In this document: piece by piece, positions 47,940 through 57,522 of the stretch
Layout of the letters: every line of letters starts with the position of its first letter
How positions within the stretch are numbered: position 1 is the first letter of the stretch
Assembly: GCA_964574105.1 (NCBI GenBank)
Contig: CAZNKH010000001.1
Location: 1 to 62,600, forward strand
From: UBA9988 sp964574105
GTDB taxonomy: Bacteria; Patescibacteriota; Minisyncoccia; Phycocordibacterales; UBA9988
Length of the DNA stretch: 62,600 nucleotides
Reading direction: 5' to 3'
The notes under the pieces: generated by a model
What the model was told of the DNA's origin: nothing
The model's database searches: none
The model's input: only the letters and a program-made list of their open reading frames with translations
Translations under genes and position numbers: made by a program

Positions 47940-48591
47940 TATCTCCATCATACTCCCCTGCCGTAATGAGGAACTTGGCATTGGACATTGTATAGAAAAG
48001 ATTCGCTCTGTTTGTCCGGATGCTGAGATTCTTATTGTAGATAATAATAGCAATGATCGGAGTGCGCACATCGCGCGTATGTGCGGAGCACGCGTGGTAC
48101 TAGAGGAGTGCATCGGCTACGGGGCCGCATGCCGAAAAGGCTTTTCATCTGCGCAAGGTACATTGCTGGTGCTTGCAGACGCAGACAACAGTTATGCGCT
48201 TACCGAGATTCCCGCACTCATTACAGAACTCTCAGATATTGATATGGTAGTCGGAGAGCGAATACTGCATCAGCGGGATGCGATGCCGTTCATGCACCGT
48301 TTTTGTGGAAATCCATTCTTTTCTCTACTCCTCCGTACCCTCTTCCGTGTCCCCATAACAGATACGCAATCCGGCTTCATCGCAATAAAGAAAGACGCTT
48401 TTAAAAAGCTTGGTTGTACAAGCACAGGAATGGAATTTATTTCTGAACTATACATCAAAGCAAGCCGTGCAAAACTTTCTATTTCACACTATCCTACTAC
48501 ATACAAAAGGCGTCTTGGGGTCTCAAAATTGCGTACCATCACGGATGGATTTCGTCATTTATGGCTAATTGGTACATTGATATTCCATTAG
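47917..48591 (+). CDS. Family 2 glycosyltransferase (DPM1/polyprenyl-phosphate type)
   Basis: This is a 224-aa cytoplasmic GT-A enzyme. It begins I-S-I-I-L-P-C-R-N-E-E and has I-L-I-V-D-N-N-S-N-D and the D-x-D-like A-D-A-D-N-S motif, followed by the acceptor region D-T-Q-S-G-F. It resembles enzymes that load a sugar onto polyprenyl phosphate, which fits the GT-C-like protein just upstream. ATG 47917 is chosen because the fold begins there; longer in-frame starts would overlap the upstream gene by more than 150 bp. Confidence 0.88.
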   Translation: MSTKLKNNISIILPCRNEELGIGHCIEKIRSVCPDAEILIVDNNSNDRSAHIARMCGARVVLEECIGYGAACRKGFSSAQGTLLVLADADNSYALTEIPALITELSDIDMVVGERILHQRDAMPFMHRFCGNPFFSLLLRTLFRVPITDTQSGFIAIKKDAFKKLGCTSTGMEFISELYIKASRAKLSISHYPTTYKRRLGVSKLRTITDGFRHLWLIGTLIFH

Positions 48592-48594
48592 TAT

Positions 48595-49707
48595 ATGCGC
48601 ATCGCCATCTTCCATAATTATCTCGACAATATTGGAGGAGCAGAGAAGGTGAGCCTTTTATTCGCGCGTGAACTTGGAGCGGATATCTATACGACAAACA
48701 TAGATACGGAAAAGATTCATCGGATGGGCTTTGATACTAAGAATATCTTTTCCATCGGACATGTCCCAACAAATGCACCTCTGCGACAAGAGGCAACTGC
48801 GTATCACTTTCGTCGCCTCTCGCTTAATCATCGCTATGATATGCACATCATTGCTGGAGACTGGGCGATTGGCGCAGCACTGCACAATCGTCCCATACTC
48901 TGGTATGTATTCTCTCCTGCGCGAGAGCTCTGGGATCTCTATGAAGAAACGAGAGCGAACACGGTCCCTTTCCTTACGCGCCCACTCTATGATTGGTGGG
49001 TACAGAGAAATCGGGCAAAGAACCTCTCACTTCTGTCGCACATGGATGGAATTATTGCAACATCAGAGACGGTGCAGGCGCGTATCAAGAAATTCTTTCA
49101 CTACGAAGCACCGATCATCTATCCACCCATTGACACATCGCTCTATCATAATGATGGCGACCATGGGTATTGGCTTTCTGTTAATCGACTTATCGGACAT
49201 AAGCGTGTTGATGTACAGGTAGAAGCCTTTCGACAGATGCCCGAAGAACAATTACTTATCGTGGGGAGTTACGAGCAATCTCTTCACTTTAGAAAGTATG
49301 CATCGCGCATACGACATTCACTTCCCGCAAACATACAAATTAAGAGCTGGATAGATGATGAGACGCTCCGCAAGCTCTACGCGCGCTGCCGCGGATTTAT
49401 TACCACTTCACATAATGAAGATTTTGGACTCACGGTACTTGAGGCAATGGCGAGCGGAAAACCAGTGATCGCCAGCGATGAGGGAGGCTACCGGGAGACA
49501 GTCATAGATGGTACAGGTATACGCATTGCGCCAGTTACACAACAGAATCTCATCTGTGCGATTAGAGAGCTCGCAGGAAAAACACATCTATTCAAAGACG
49601 CTGCACAGAAGCGCGCAGATGAATTCAATTATCCTCGTGCGGTGAAGTCATTATCACAAGAGTGTGCGCGCATTAGCGATCATTATCTGCATCTGAAAAA
49701 CAAGTGA
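48595..49707 (+). CDS. Family 4 glycosyltransferase
   Basis: This is a 370-aa GT-B enzyme. The N-terminal H-N-Y-L-D-N-I-G-G-A-E-K binds the acceptor. The C-terminal domain has the nucleotide-sugar motif E-D-F-G-L-T-V-L-E-A-M-A-S-G-K-P-V-I-A. It is the last gene of the plus-strand run, 3 bp after the GT2 gene. Its end overlaps the end of the large convergent glycosyltransferase gene by 35 bp. Confidence 0.9.
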   Translation: MRIAIFHNYLDNIGGAEKVSLLFARELGADIYTTNIDTEKIHRMGFDTKNIFSIGHVPTNAPLRQEATAYHFRRLSLNHRYDMHIIAGDWAIGAALHNRPILWYVFSPARELWDLYEETRANTVPFLTRPLYDWWVQRNRAKNLSLLSHMDGIIATSETVQARIKKFFHYEAPIIYPPIDTSLYHNDGDHGYWLSVNRLIGHKRVDVQVEAFRQMPEEQLLIVGSYEQSLHFRKYASRIRHSLPANIQIKSWIDDETLRKLYARCRGFITTSHNEDFGLTVLEAMASGKPVIASDEGGYRETVIDGTGIRIAPVTQQNLICAIRELAGKTHLFKDAAQKRADEFNYPRAVKSLSQECARISDHYLHLKNK

Positions 49708-52700
49708 AGCTCGTTGCGTCAGGTGATAAAAAAGGATCGTGTGCTATATATTTTCTCCAGTGTTTTCTCATATACGCAGAATCTTCTTTCGGAACCCCCA
49801 TAGGTCGTGATGCTGATTCGTGATGAATAAGGTTTGCGTATGGGGTGGCGAGTATAGAATACTTACATTCATACAGACGAAGGCAGTAATCAACATCATT
49901 AAATGCAACAGAGAGCTGTTCATTAAAGCCATTAATGCGACTCCAGAGATCTCGTTTAGTAAGAAGACAAGCACCGGTAACTGCAAGAAATTCGCGTGTA
50001 ATTTGTGTTGTGTACAAATCCTCTGCCAACCGCGGAGGAGTGCCACGATATGCATTATGCGCGACAATCGTTGGGCCTAGACCCATTAGGACTCCAAAAT
50101 GTTGAATTCTTCCATCTGGATACCAAAGCTTCGCGCCAACTGCCCCTACATGAGGACGCAGTCCCTGTTCAACAAGCGCATGGAGCCATTCAGCATCTGT
50201 GATGATTGTATCATCATTAAGAAAGAGTATGAGCTCCCCGTCTCCCGATTGCGCTCCGCGATTAGCCATTGTAGAAAAATTGAAGATTCCATTATAAGCA
50301 ACCTCTCGCACAGTATCAGGGTAATACTTCGAGAGATACCGCTGTATGGCAGAAGTGCCGTTATGATTCACCACAGAGACAGAATAGTTCTGATACCTCG
50401 TTCGTTTAAAGAGACTCTCGAGACAAGTAGTAAGGAGCCCCGCATCTCGGCTCGCAATGACAATATCTACCCGCGGCTCTCTTGAGATTGCATACCGAAT
50501 ATCAACTCGGCAAGAAGTCTCTGAATGGAGAGAGACTTTCGCTGTTTCTCCACTTCTAGCAATATCCGCCTTGACCGCACGAAGAATGTTCTGTAACGCA
50601 TACGGTTTAGTCCCTATGGCAAAAGCCGTAGAATTCGGGTGTGCGCGCCAAAGGTAGAGTGGGAGTGGTATGTGCACAATATGTGAACAAAGTGGACGAA
50701 TACGAAGTAAAAAATCATGATCCTGTGCTCCATCACATTCTGAAGACAGACCTCCTACGCGGCGTACGATAGTAGTACGCACCACAGTGAGATGCGAAAT
50801 ATAGTTAATGGAGCGAAGCATCTCTGGAGACCAGCCTGGTTTCTGGACAACATGACGAACAGTTCCCCCATCATCACTCGATACAATTTCATCACTGTAG
50901 AGAATGTCTGCTTCTTGAGTGCGGAGTATACGGGCATATTCCTCCAGCGCGTGAGGAGCAAGAAGGTCGTCTTGATCCATAAATGCAATATAATCCCCTC
51001 TGACATTCTTGATTGCTTCATTTGTATTCCCTGATATACCCAGATTTTTCTCCAACATCACAGCAGTGACACGCGGATTGCGTCGCACAGCCATAGTAAT
51101 TACATCTTGCGCCTCTTCTGACACCTCCGAGCACGCAAGACAAAGTTCCCAATTACTGTATGTTTGCCAAAAGACAGAATTCAGAGCCTCTCGTAGATGT
51201 CTCGTCTCTGGGCGCCATACAGGAATAACGATACTGAATAGCGGTCCCATCCGCTGCGGTACAATAGATTGTGTGGTGAAAGAAGCAGGGACTGCAGGCA
51301 ATAAAGATTCTTTGCCTGTTAAGTCGGGAATTAAATGAGAGAGTGCCATAAGAGCGATGGAAGGAGAAAAGAAATCTTTAATGTATTGAAGTCCTTCCAT
51401 TGAATATCTTTTAAAGAGATGCTCATCGGTGTATACAGAATAAACCAAAGAAGCGATACTTTCTGCATCTTCTCCAATAAGACAGGGTAGAGGTTCTGGG
51501 AAGCCCTCAGCAGCAATAGGAGTTGCGACAACGGGAACGCCGAATGATAAAGATTCTACCACCTTGACTTTTGCCCCAGCACCGAAGCGGAGCGGAGCGA
51601 GTGATACACGAGCATTTTTATAGAGGTCTGCGAGCTCTGTATCACTTGGATGATGGACGAATTCAACGGTATCTATCTCCTTTGTCGCGAACAAAGGGAT
51701 GAATGAGCCAGCAATAACAATACGAGTAGATGGGAGAAGGCGTCTAATACACGGAATAATCTCTTCCCGCAGCCAAACGAGTGCATCACAATTTGGCTGA
51801 TGCAGAAATCCTCCTACAAAGAGGATAGAATCCCCTGACGCAACCTCGGGTAATGGATGAGATGCTGATGTAGAAATAATGTGGTTAGGAATAACAGAAA
51901 CAGGCAGAGAAGCGGGCACGCGAGCACATATATATTTCTGCTCAAAGCTTGAATGGGTCGCGATTCCTTGTGCAAACAAAAAAGCTTCCTCCTCGTTTGA
52001 GAGTACTTGAGCATATAGATCCCGAGAACTTTCTAATGTTCTATGTGTCCGCAACGATTCTACATCAGCTACACAGAGAATAAATTTTGCATTCGTGTAA
52101 GGACGAAGTCTTGGCGCAAGATCAGACATCACTACGGAACGGAAAAAGAGTATCGTGTGGACACTGTGTCCGTGTAGTTTAATCCACACAGGTAGAGACA
52201 GAGGATGGAGGACCTCTACATCAAGCGACGCGAGAGAAGTATCAAGGATATCTTGACACCCGTACTTCCACGGAACAAATTTCACAATACACCCGAGTGA
52301 AGTAAGAAGAGTAAGATATTGGTAGGTACACCTTGATCCAGCATCTTCCTCTGGATGTGGCATACGATGGTCAACAACAAGAATGATTGGCGCCTTGCGT
52401 TGATTTTCCACCCCCATAGTACGCAGTTGATTTGTTGTAGAGAACGAGGGCAGTATTCTTTTCCATTTTTCAACAAAAAGATCTCTCCTCTGCCGAGTCA
52501 GAGATTCTATACGAGAAAGTCCCTCTGCGCCGTAAGAAGTATTACTCCAGTGGACTACTTTTGACTGAGGTTGGTAGAGTACATGATATCCTTGAGAAAT
52601 TGCGGTAAGAGCAAGATCAGCATCTTCGTAGTATGCGGGGAAAAATCGCACATCGTAGCCACCAACCAAATCCCAAAAACTCTTTCTGATACAAAGTGCG

Positions 52701-53479
52701 GCTCCGGAGATGTAATCAACGGGGCGACTGTAACGATATTCTGAAGTGAATCGCGTACCACCGTTACCATATTGAGCAGTACGACCATCAGAAAAAATCC
52801 TTCCTCCGGCTTCTTGAATTGAGCCATTGGGCCATAAGAACATAGGCCCAGAGATTACCGCGTCCTTTCTTTGCTCTAAGATTGTAATGAGTGGAGCAAG
52901 CCACCCAGGCTGTGGCACAGTGTCATTGTTAAGTTGAATAAGGTACACACCTCGCGCATGCGATGCGCCCTCATTTGCGCTCAATAGATATCCAAGACTT
53001 TTTTCATGTCTTATAACAGTGATGTTTTGTATGCGGGAGAGTTCTATTTCTGTCTCATCAGATGAACCATCATCAACAATAATTAATTCGTAGGGAATAT
53101 CGTTTGTATGAACACGCAAGGCGTTGAGACAGAGTAGGGTTGAATCCCATTGATTGTTACAGCAGATTACAATACTCACGAGCGGATCGGAGTATGTAGG
53201 AAAATGAATAGATTTCTCCATAGGCGGCATCACAACTCGAAGAAATAGAGGATCGAATGAAAGACGAGCGCGTTGCTCTTTCTCAAAGGAGAGAATATCG
53301 TAAGCATCCTGAAACATAGCACGCAGTCCATAGTGAAAAAAGATTTTAATACTCCTCTTAATGCGATGAGGACGAGCAAAAAGTATAAACGGATACCATA
53401 AGAAAACAGAGAAGGTTTTTTGCGTTAGATCTGCAATCCTGAATACCCGCGAATATATATTGTGAATGACATTTTTCAT
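49673..53479 (-). CDS. Four-module glycosyltransferase (GT2-GT4-GT2-GT2)
   Basis: This is a 1268-aa protein. Module A (about 100-350) is GT2: V-S-I-V-I-C-C-N-N, V-D-D-G-S-S-D, Q-L-N-N-D-T, and an acceptor-like Y-Y-E-D-A-D. Module B (about 400-740) is GT4: R-F-G-A-G-A-K-V-K-V-V-E-S-L-S-F-G-V-P-V-V-A-T. Module C (about 760-970) is GT2: S-I-V-I-P-V-W-R, A-F-M-D-Q-D-D. Module D (about 1020-1250) is GT2: D-I-V-I-A-S-R, F-L-N-D-D-T, N-D-V-D-Y. Such proteins build repeating surface polysaccharides with several linkages. ATG 53479 lies 4 bp after the ABC ATPase stop; earlier starts would overlap that gene. It is co-directional with an ABC-2 exporter. Confidence 0.9.
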   Translation of the reverse strand: MKNVIHNIYSRVFRIADLTQKTFSVFLWYPFILFARPHRIKRSIKIFFHYGLRAMFQDAYDILSFEKEQRARLSFDPLFLRVVMPPMEKSIHFPTYSDPLVSIVICCNNQWDSTLLCLNALRVHTNDIPYELIIVDDGSSDETEIELSRIQNITVIRHEKSLGYLLSANEGASHARGVYLIQLNNDTVPQPGWLAPLITILEQRKDAVISGPMFLWPNGSIQEAGGRIFSDGRTAQYGNGGTRFTSEYRYSRPVDYISGAALCIRKSFWDLVGGYDVRFFPAYYEDADLALTAISQGYHVLYQPQSKVVHWSNTSYGAEGLSRIESLTRQRRDLFVEKWKRILPSFSTTNQLRTMGVENQRKAPIILVVDHRMPHPEEDAGSRCTYQYLTLLTSLGCIVKFVPWKYGCQDILDTSLASLDVEVLHPLSLPVWIKLHGHSVHTILFFRSVVMSDLAPRLRPYTNAKFILCVADVESLRTHRTLESSRDLYAQVLSNEEEAFLFAQGIATHSSFEQKYICARVPASLPVSVIPNHIISTSASHPLPEVASGDSILFVGGFLHQPNCDALVWLREEIIPCIRRLLPSTRIVIAGSFIPLFATKEIDTVEFVHHPSDTELADLYKNARVSLAPLRFGAGAKVKVVESLSFGVPVVATPIAAEGFPEPLPCLIGEDAESIASLVYSVYTDEHLFKRYSMEGLQYIKDFFSPSIALMALSHLIPDLTGKESLLPAVPASFTTQSIVPQRMGPLFSIVIPVWRPETRHLREALNSVFWQTYSNWELCLACSEVSEEAQDVITMAVRRNPRVTAVMLEKNLGISGNTNEAIKNVRGDYIAFMDQDDLLAPHALEEYARILRTQEADILYSDEIVSSDDGGTVRHVVQKPGWSPEMLRSINYISHLTVVRTTIVRRVGGLSSECDGAQDHDFLLRIRPLCSHIVHIPLPLYLWRAHPNSTAFAIGTKPYALQNILRAVKADIARSGETAKVSLHSETSCRVDIRYAISREPRVDIVIASRDAGLLTTCLESLFKRTRYQNYSVSVVNHNGTSAIQRYLSKYYPDTVREVAYNGIFNFSTMANRGAQSGDGELILFLNDDTIITDAEWLHALVEQGLRPHVGAVGAKLWYPDGRIQHFGVLMGLGPTIVAHNAYRGTPPRLAEDLYTTQITREFLAVTGACLLTKRDLWSRINGFNEQLSVAFNDVDYCLRLYECKYSILATPYANLIHHESASRPMGVPKEDSAYMRKHWRKYIAHDPFLSPDATSFTCFSDADNDR

Positions 53480-53483
53480 GACA

Positions 53484-54239
53484 TTATGGACACGCAGAAA
53501 GAATTTCACGATAACGAGTAATCGCGTAGGATGGATCTCCATCAAAAAGAATCTCTCCTCTTTCAAGTAAGAGCACTCGGTTCATCATCCTTTCTACTGA
53601 TTCCAGATTATGTGTAGCTAAAATAACAGTACGATGAGCAAGTGCCTCATTCTCCAACCAATTGAGTGCTCTGGTTCTAAACATTTCATCAGTGCCAACA
53701 TCCAGAGCCTCATCCAGAAGAAGTATTTCCGGACGAGTTTCCATAATAATTTCTTTCATACACGAGAAGCCAAGACGCGTGTACATACCAGATGAGAATT
53801 GCGCCACATATACTTCGTCATAGCCATGAAGACCAGAAAAATTAACAATATTACTATAAAGTAGAGGGATTCTGGCGCGAGGGACACCAAAGATCTGTGC
53901 AACGAGAAAAACATTTTGGCGCATTGAGAGATCGGGAGAGAGAGCAAATGAATAACCAGAGACATAAAGAGAGTTTCCACGAACCAGAAGTTGTCCCTTA
54001 TTAGGGGTATAGACACCAGCGATAGTTTTAAGTAGTGTACTCTTTCCGGAACCATTGCGACCAATAATAGCGAGCTTTTCACCTGCCTGAATACGACAAG
54101 CATTGACAGTAAGAGCAGTCTTTTTATCCCATCTCTTTCGATGTAAGAAAGTTCTAAGCAGACTAGTGTCCCCCTTACGGAGAGTAAACTCTTTTATTAG
54201 AGTATCTATCTCGATGACGGAGTCTGCAGGATTAGACAT
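53484..54239 (-). CDS. ABC transporter ATP-binding protein, polysaccharide export type
   Basis: This is a 251-aa nucleotide-binding subunit. It has Walker A G-R-N-G-S-G-K-S-T, a signature with F-S-S-G-M-Y-T-R-L in place of L-S-G-G-Q, Walker B I-L-L-L-D-E-A-L-D-V-G, and the switch His in A-T-H-N. The altered signature and the Y-x-S-G-M-x-x-R-L pattern are typical of Wzt/TagH/RfbE ATPases that export O-antigen or teichoic acid. The C-terminal glycan-recognition domain of Wzt is absent. It overlaps the permease gene by 8 bp. Confidence 0.93.
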   Translation of the reverse strand: MSNPADSVIEIDTLIKEFTLRKGDTSLLRTFLHRKRWDKKTALTVNACRIQAGEKLAIIGRNGSGKSTLLKTIAGVYTPNKGQLLVRGNSLYVSGYSFALSPDLSMRQNVFLVAQIFGVPRARIPLLYSNIVNFSGLHGYDEVYVAQFSSGMYTRLGFSCMKEIIMETRPEILLLDEALDVGTDEMFRTRALNWLENEALAHRTVILATHNLESVERMMNRVLLLERGEILFDGDPSYAITRYREILSACP

Positions 54240-54987
54240 ATTCAATAGCACGAGAATTCAAGAAGTAGTAGAAAGATCCTGCTACACATAGAGAGGTGAA
54301 GATGAGTAAACTTGTGTGAACAAGGAGCGGGACTATATTTTCTCTCGAAGAAAAGAGAAGCGTGCGAGATAGGGTAAGAAACGGGTACAGTGGATTTATA
54401 AAAGCAATTGAACGAGGAATAATATCTGCGTAAAAGATTGGCGTTCCAATAAAAAGAATTTGTAGAGCAAAACGGACAACATTTGTGGTATCCGCGATAA
54501 GCGCACCCATAATTGAGAGGGAGTAAACATTCGCAATAAGAAAAAGAGACATACACACAGTAAGAGAAAGGTACCAAAGAATACCAAAGAGAGAAATGTC
54601 GTTTATATACATCAGTACGATAAGAAGGATTACTTCAAACATATGGGCGTAGAGCTGACGAAGGACAAGAGAGATGGAAAGAACGGGAATGGATAGACGC
54701 ATACCTGTCAAAAGATGGCGATATCCACGAATCAATCCTGGCGCCTCAACGATGACTGTTGAGAAAAAATTGTAAATAATCAAACCAGAAAAAAGGTATA
54801 CCGCATAATGAGTTATGCGTGCACCTTCACTAGTGTTAAATATAGAAAAGATGATTAAGAAAAGCGCTATCGGATCAAGGAGATACCATAGTATACCTAA
54901 TACTGACTGCTCATTGCGGAGTAAGAATGACGAGTAAGAAAGTGCTCTCACTTGCTGTATTCCGAGCCGCAATTGTGTTTTATCCAT
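54232..54987 (-). CDS. ABC-2 type permease for glycan export
   Basis: This 251-aa membrane protein has six predicted helices and an N-terminal amphipathic segment, with the R-N-E-Q-S-V-L-G-I-L-W-Y-L-L-D-P motif typical of Wzm/TagG. It pairs with the downstream ATPase to export a lipid-linked polysaccharide, probably the product of the neighbouring multi-module glycosyltransferase (inference). TACAAT predicts a 1-nt leader, so it may start a new transcript after the transketolase genes. Confidence 0.9.
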   Translation of the reverse strand: MDKTQLRLGIQQVRALSYSSFLLRNEQSVLGILWYLLDPIALFLIIFSIFNTSEGARITHYAVYLFSGLIIYNFFSTVIVEAPGLIRGYRHLLTGMRLSIPVLSISLVLRQLYAHMFEVILLIVLMYINDISLFGILWYLSLTVCMSLFLIANVYSLSIMGALIADTTNVVRFALQILFIGTPIFYADIIPRSIAFINPLYPFLTLSRTLLFSSRENIVPLLVHTSLLIFTSLCVAGSFYYFLNSRAIEYV

Positions 54988-54994
54988 CCAGCCT

Positions 54995-55000
54995 ATTGTA
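54995..55000 (-). promoter_or_regulatory. -10 of the exporter operon (1-nt leader)
   Basis: TACAAT on the minus strand (55000-54995) overlaps the end of the transketolase gene region; predicted +1 is at 54988, one base before the ATG. Confidence 0.45.
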
Positions 55001-55001
55001 C

Positions 55002-56010
55002 CTACTTTCGCGTTCGGGACAATAAAGATTGCGCAGCTCGTATAATTCCCGCCTCGTCAAGTCCATACTCCTTTAAAAGCTCTGGTGAAGTACCAGATTG
55101 CCCAAATACATCTTTTACCGCAACCATCTCTATTATCGTTGGGNNNNNNNNNNGAGAGTAGTTCAGCGATCGCACTACCCAGTCCTCCAGAAGCTTGATG
55201 CTCCTCAACAGTCACCACCCCGCGTGCGTTTTTTACTGTATCCAAGATTGTTTTCGTGTCTAAGGGTTTTACTGAAGAAACATTCACCACTGTGACAGAG
55301 ATCCCCTCTTTGGCAAGAGTGTGTGCAGCGCGAAGTGTGTAATATACAAGCGCTCCCATAGCAAAAAAGACCAGTTCAGAGGCTCCTCCGCCAAAGAGTA
55401 CAGAAGCTTTCCCAATTTCAAACGGTGTATCTTCGCTCGTAATAATGGGACTCTTTTCTCGTGTGAGACGAATGTAGACAGGGCCGGAGTGTTTTGCGGC
55501 GGCAAGCGTTGCCTTGCGTGCTTCTATTGCATCAGCAGGCACAAGTACCGTCATTCGTGGCAGCACTCTGGTAAGTGCAATATCCTCCAAGGCCTGATGT
55601 GTACCACCATCAGGGCCAACGGAGATACCAGCATGAGACCCAACAATCTTTACATTTTGATTGTTATAGCAGATTGTTGTCCGTATCTGCTCCCAATTCC
55701 TTCCCGGAGAGAACATTGCGTATGATGTGATGAATGGGATCTTCCCCATCGCCGCCATTCCTGAAGCAACAGAGGCCATATTCTGTTCTCCAATCCCCAT
55801 CTCAATAAAGCGGTATGGAAACTGTGAAGCAAAGATGTGTGTCATAGTAGATTCTTTTAAATCAGCGCAAAGCGCAACAACACGCTCATCTTCTTTTCCT
55901 GCCAGCAGGAGCCCTTCTCCATAGCCCTTACGGATTGATTCTTGAATGACGCCCACATCAAAAAGACTGGGATTTAATTTCTGTTCAGTATTAAGAAGAT
56001 TCTCATTCAT
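55002..56010 (-). CDS. Transketolase C-terminal subunit (interrupted by an assembly gap)
   Basis: This protein of about 335 aa carries the pyrimidine-binding and C-terminal domains of transketolase, with the catalytic Glu in M-G-I-G-E-Q-N-M and the H-A-G-I-S-V-G-P-D-G-G-T-H-Q motif. After the ten Ns the frame resumes as P-T-I-I-E-M-V-A-V-K-D-V-F-G-Q-S-G. Split transketolases are common in archaea and some bacteria; the partner is tktA-like, overlapping by 8 bp. The family also includes DXP-synthase-like proteins, but the pairing favours transketolase. ATG 56010 is preferred. Confidence 0.92.
55144..55153. other. Assembly gap (10 N) inside the transketolase gene
   Basis: Codon phase on both sides requires a true gap of a multiple of three; spacing in related proteins suggests 9 bases. 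The ten Ns are a placeholder and not a real frameshift. Confidence 0.95.
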
Positions 56011-56872
56011 AATCACTCTGTATCCTCCCGTTTAAACTGCGTAATTCGGCAAGTGCCCGCGTTGCCTCTTCTCTTTCCGGAGGTTTGCCATGCCACGAGT
56101 ACTCTCTCTCAAACTCTGGCACTCCTTTCCCAGGGATAGTGTAGGCAATAATGAGCGTCGGCTTTCCAAATACTGCTTTCGCCTGTTCAATCGCGGCATC
56201 AATGTCGCTGAAATCGTGCCCACTTACCTCAATCACATGCCAGTTGAATGCCTCCCATTTATCTTTGAGCGGATCTAAAGTCATTACTTCTTCTGTATAG
56301 CCATCTATTTGAATATAGTTTCGGTCAATGATTGCGATTACATTGTGGAGTCCTTCGCGTGCCCCAAGTTGTGCCGCTTCCCAGACCTGCCCGCACTCCT
56401 GTTCACCATCTGACATCAATGCGTAAAAATAGTGACGAGAAACTCTTCCCTTATCTATACGATCTGCGAGAGCCATTCCAATAGCTTGAGAGAGCCCAGA
56501 GCCCAGAGGACCAGAGCTTGTTTCTAATCCAGGGAGCCACTCTCGGTGTGGGTGTCCTTGCAAGCGTGACTTAAACTTACGGAGTGTCTTTAGCTCTTCA
56601 ATTGAAAAGTAACCTGCATGTGCCATTGTGGCATAGAGCACTGGGGCAATATGTCCATTTGAAAGAATGAGGCGATCTCGCTCACTCCAAAAAGGATTTT
56701 TTGGATCATGACGAAGTGCGTGAAAAAAAAGGTAGCTAAAGATGTCTGCCATACCCAGAGGGCCTGCGGTATGGCCTGATCCAGCTTCAAGGAGCGACTC
56801 AATGATTGAGACGCGGATTGCATTTGCCTTCTCTTCAAGAAAGCGGACTTTTTCGTCGTGTAGGTATGCCAT
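56003..56872 (-). CDS. Transketolase N-terminal (ThDP-binding) subunit
   Basis: This is a 289-aa protein with the thiamine diphosphate motif S-D-G-E-Q ... N-Y-I-Q-I-D-G (about 150-185). Catalytic/substrate His residues lie in G-H-T-A-G-P-L-G and G-H-P-H-R. With its partner it transfers C2 units between sugar phosphates in the non-oxidative pentose phosphate pathway. The ATG shares one base with the rpe stop codon (TAATG), and its own end overlaps the partner gene by 8 bp. Confidence 0.94.
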   Translation of the reverse strand: MAYLHDEKVRFLEEKANAIRVSIIESLLEAGSGHTAGPLGMADIFSYLFFHALRHDPKNPFWSERDRLILSNGHIAPVLYATMAHAGYFSIEELKTLRKFKSRLQGHPHREWLPGLETSSGPLGSGLSQAIGMALADRIDKGRVSRHYFYALMSDGEQECGQVWEAAQLGAREGLHNVIAIIDRNYIQIDGYTEEVMTLDPLKDKWEAFNWHVIEVSGHDFSDIDAAIEQAKAVFGKPTLIIAYTIPGKGVPEFEREYSWHGKPPEREEATRALAELRSLNGRIQSDYE

Positions 56873-57522
56873 TACGATGCAGACAAAGCGTGCTCGAGCT
56901 CCTCATACGCGTGTTCTGGATCTTTGACAGAAAAAATTGCCGACCCTACAACAAAATGTGATACTCCTGCATCTCGCAAACGCTTCAAGAGTTCCAGTTG
57001 CACGCCCCCATCAACACTTATTGTAACAGAGGGGTGTGCGTCTCGCAAAATAGAAATTTTTTCAAACACGCGTTCATCGAATGGACTCCCGTAAGATCCG
57101 AGTGATGCAATGCTCATCAATTGTACATTTTTAATGCTCTCTCTGTACGGAGCAAGTACAGATATTGGTGTCTCCAATGAGAGGGCAATCCCCAATTCTG
57201 TGCGTGAGGATGAAAAAGCACTTACGAGTGATTCAAACTGACGAGTCGCTTCATAGTGAACATAAACACGGTCAACGACATCCATCCACTCACGGAGTAC
57301 TCTTTCTGGCTCCTGGATCATCAAATGCACCTCTTTCCTTACGGTGCTATTGATGCCACGGAGATCATCTGGATTACTCCATGTCTCTGGTCCAGCAAAA
57401 TCACCATCTGCAATATCTAACTGAACCCACGAGGCAAAGCGTTCAGCCAGAATTATTTTTTCACGGACACCGCTAAAGCTCCGCGCGATGATGGAGGGTA
57501 TAATGAGTGCTTTAGAATTCAT
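56872..57522 (-). CDS. rpe: Ribulose-phosphate 3-epimerase family protein
   Basis: This is a 216-aa TIM barrel. Metal and substrate residues follow the family pattern: I-I-P-S-I-I-A at strand 1, W-V-Q-L-D-I-A-D-G at strand 2, V-H-L-M-I at strand 3, the D-G-G strand I-S-V-D-G-G-V, and V-V-G-S-A-I-F at the end. His in the second metal site is less clear, so specificity is slightly uncertain. It is located in the operon rpiB-rpe-transketolase and overlaps rpiB by 11 bp. Confidence 0.88.
   Translation of the reverse strand: MNSKALIIPSIIARSFSGVREKIILAERFASWVQLDIADGDFAGPETWSNPDDLRGINSTVRKEVHLMIQEPERVLREWMDVVDRVYVHYEATRQFESLVSAFSSSRTELGIALSLETPISVLAPYRESIKNVQLMSIASLGSYGSPFDERVFEKISILRDAHPSVTISVDGGVQLELLKRLRDAGVSHFVVGSAIFSVKDPEHAYEELEHALSAS

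Noticed and set aside
55002..55208. A separate small gene at the end of the transketolase subunit
   Set aside because: It is simply the C-terminus of the same protein after the second N run.
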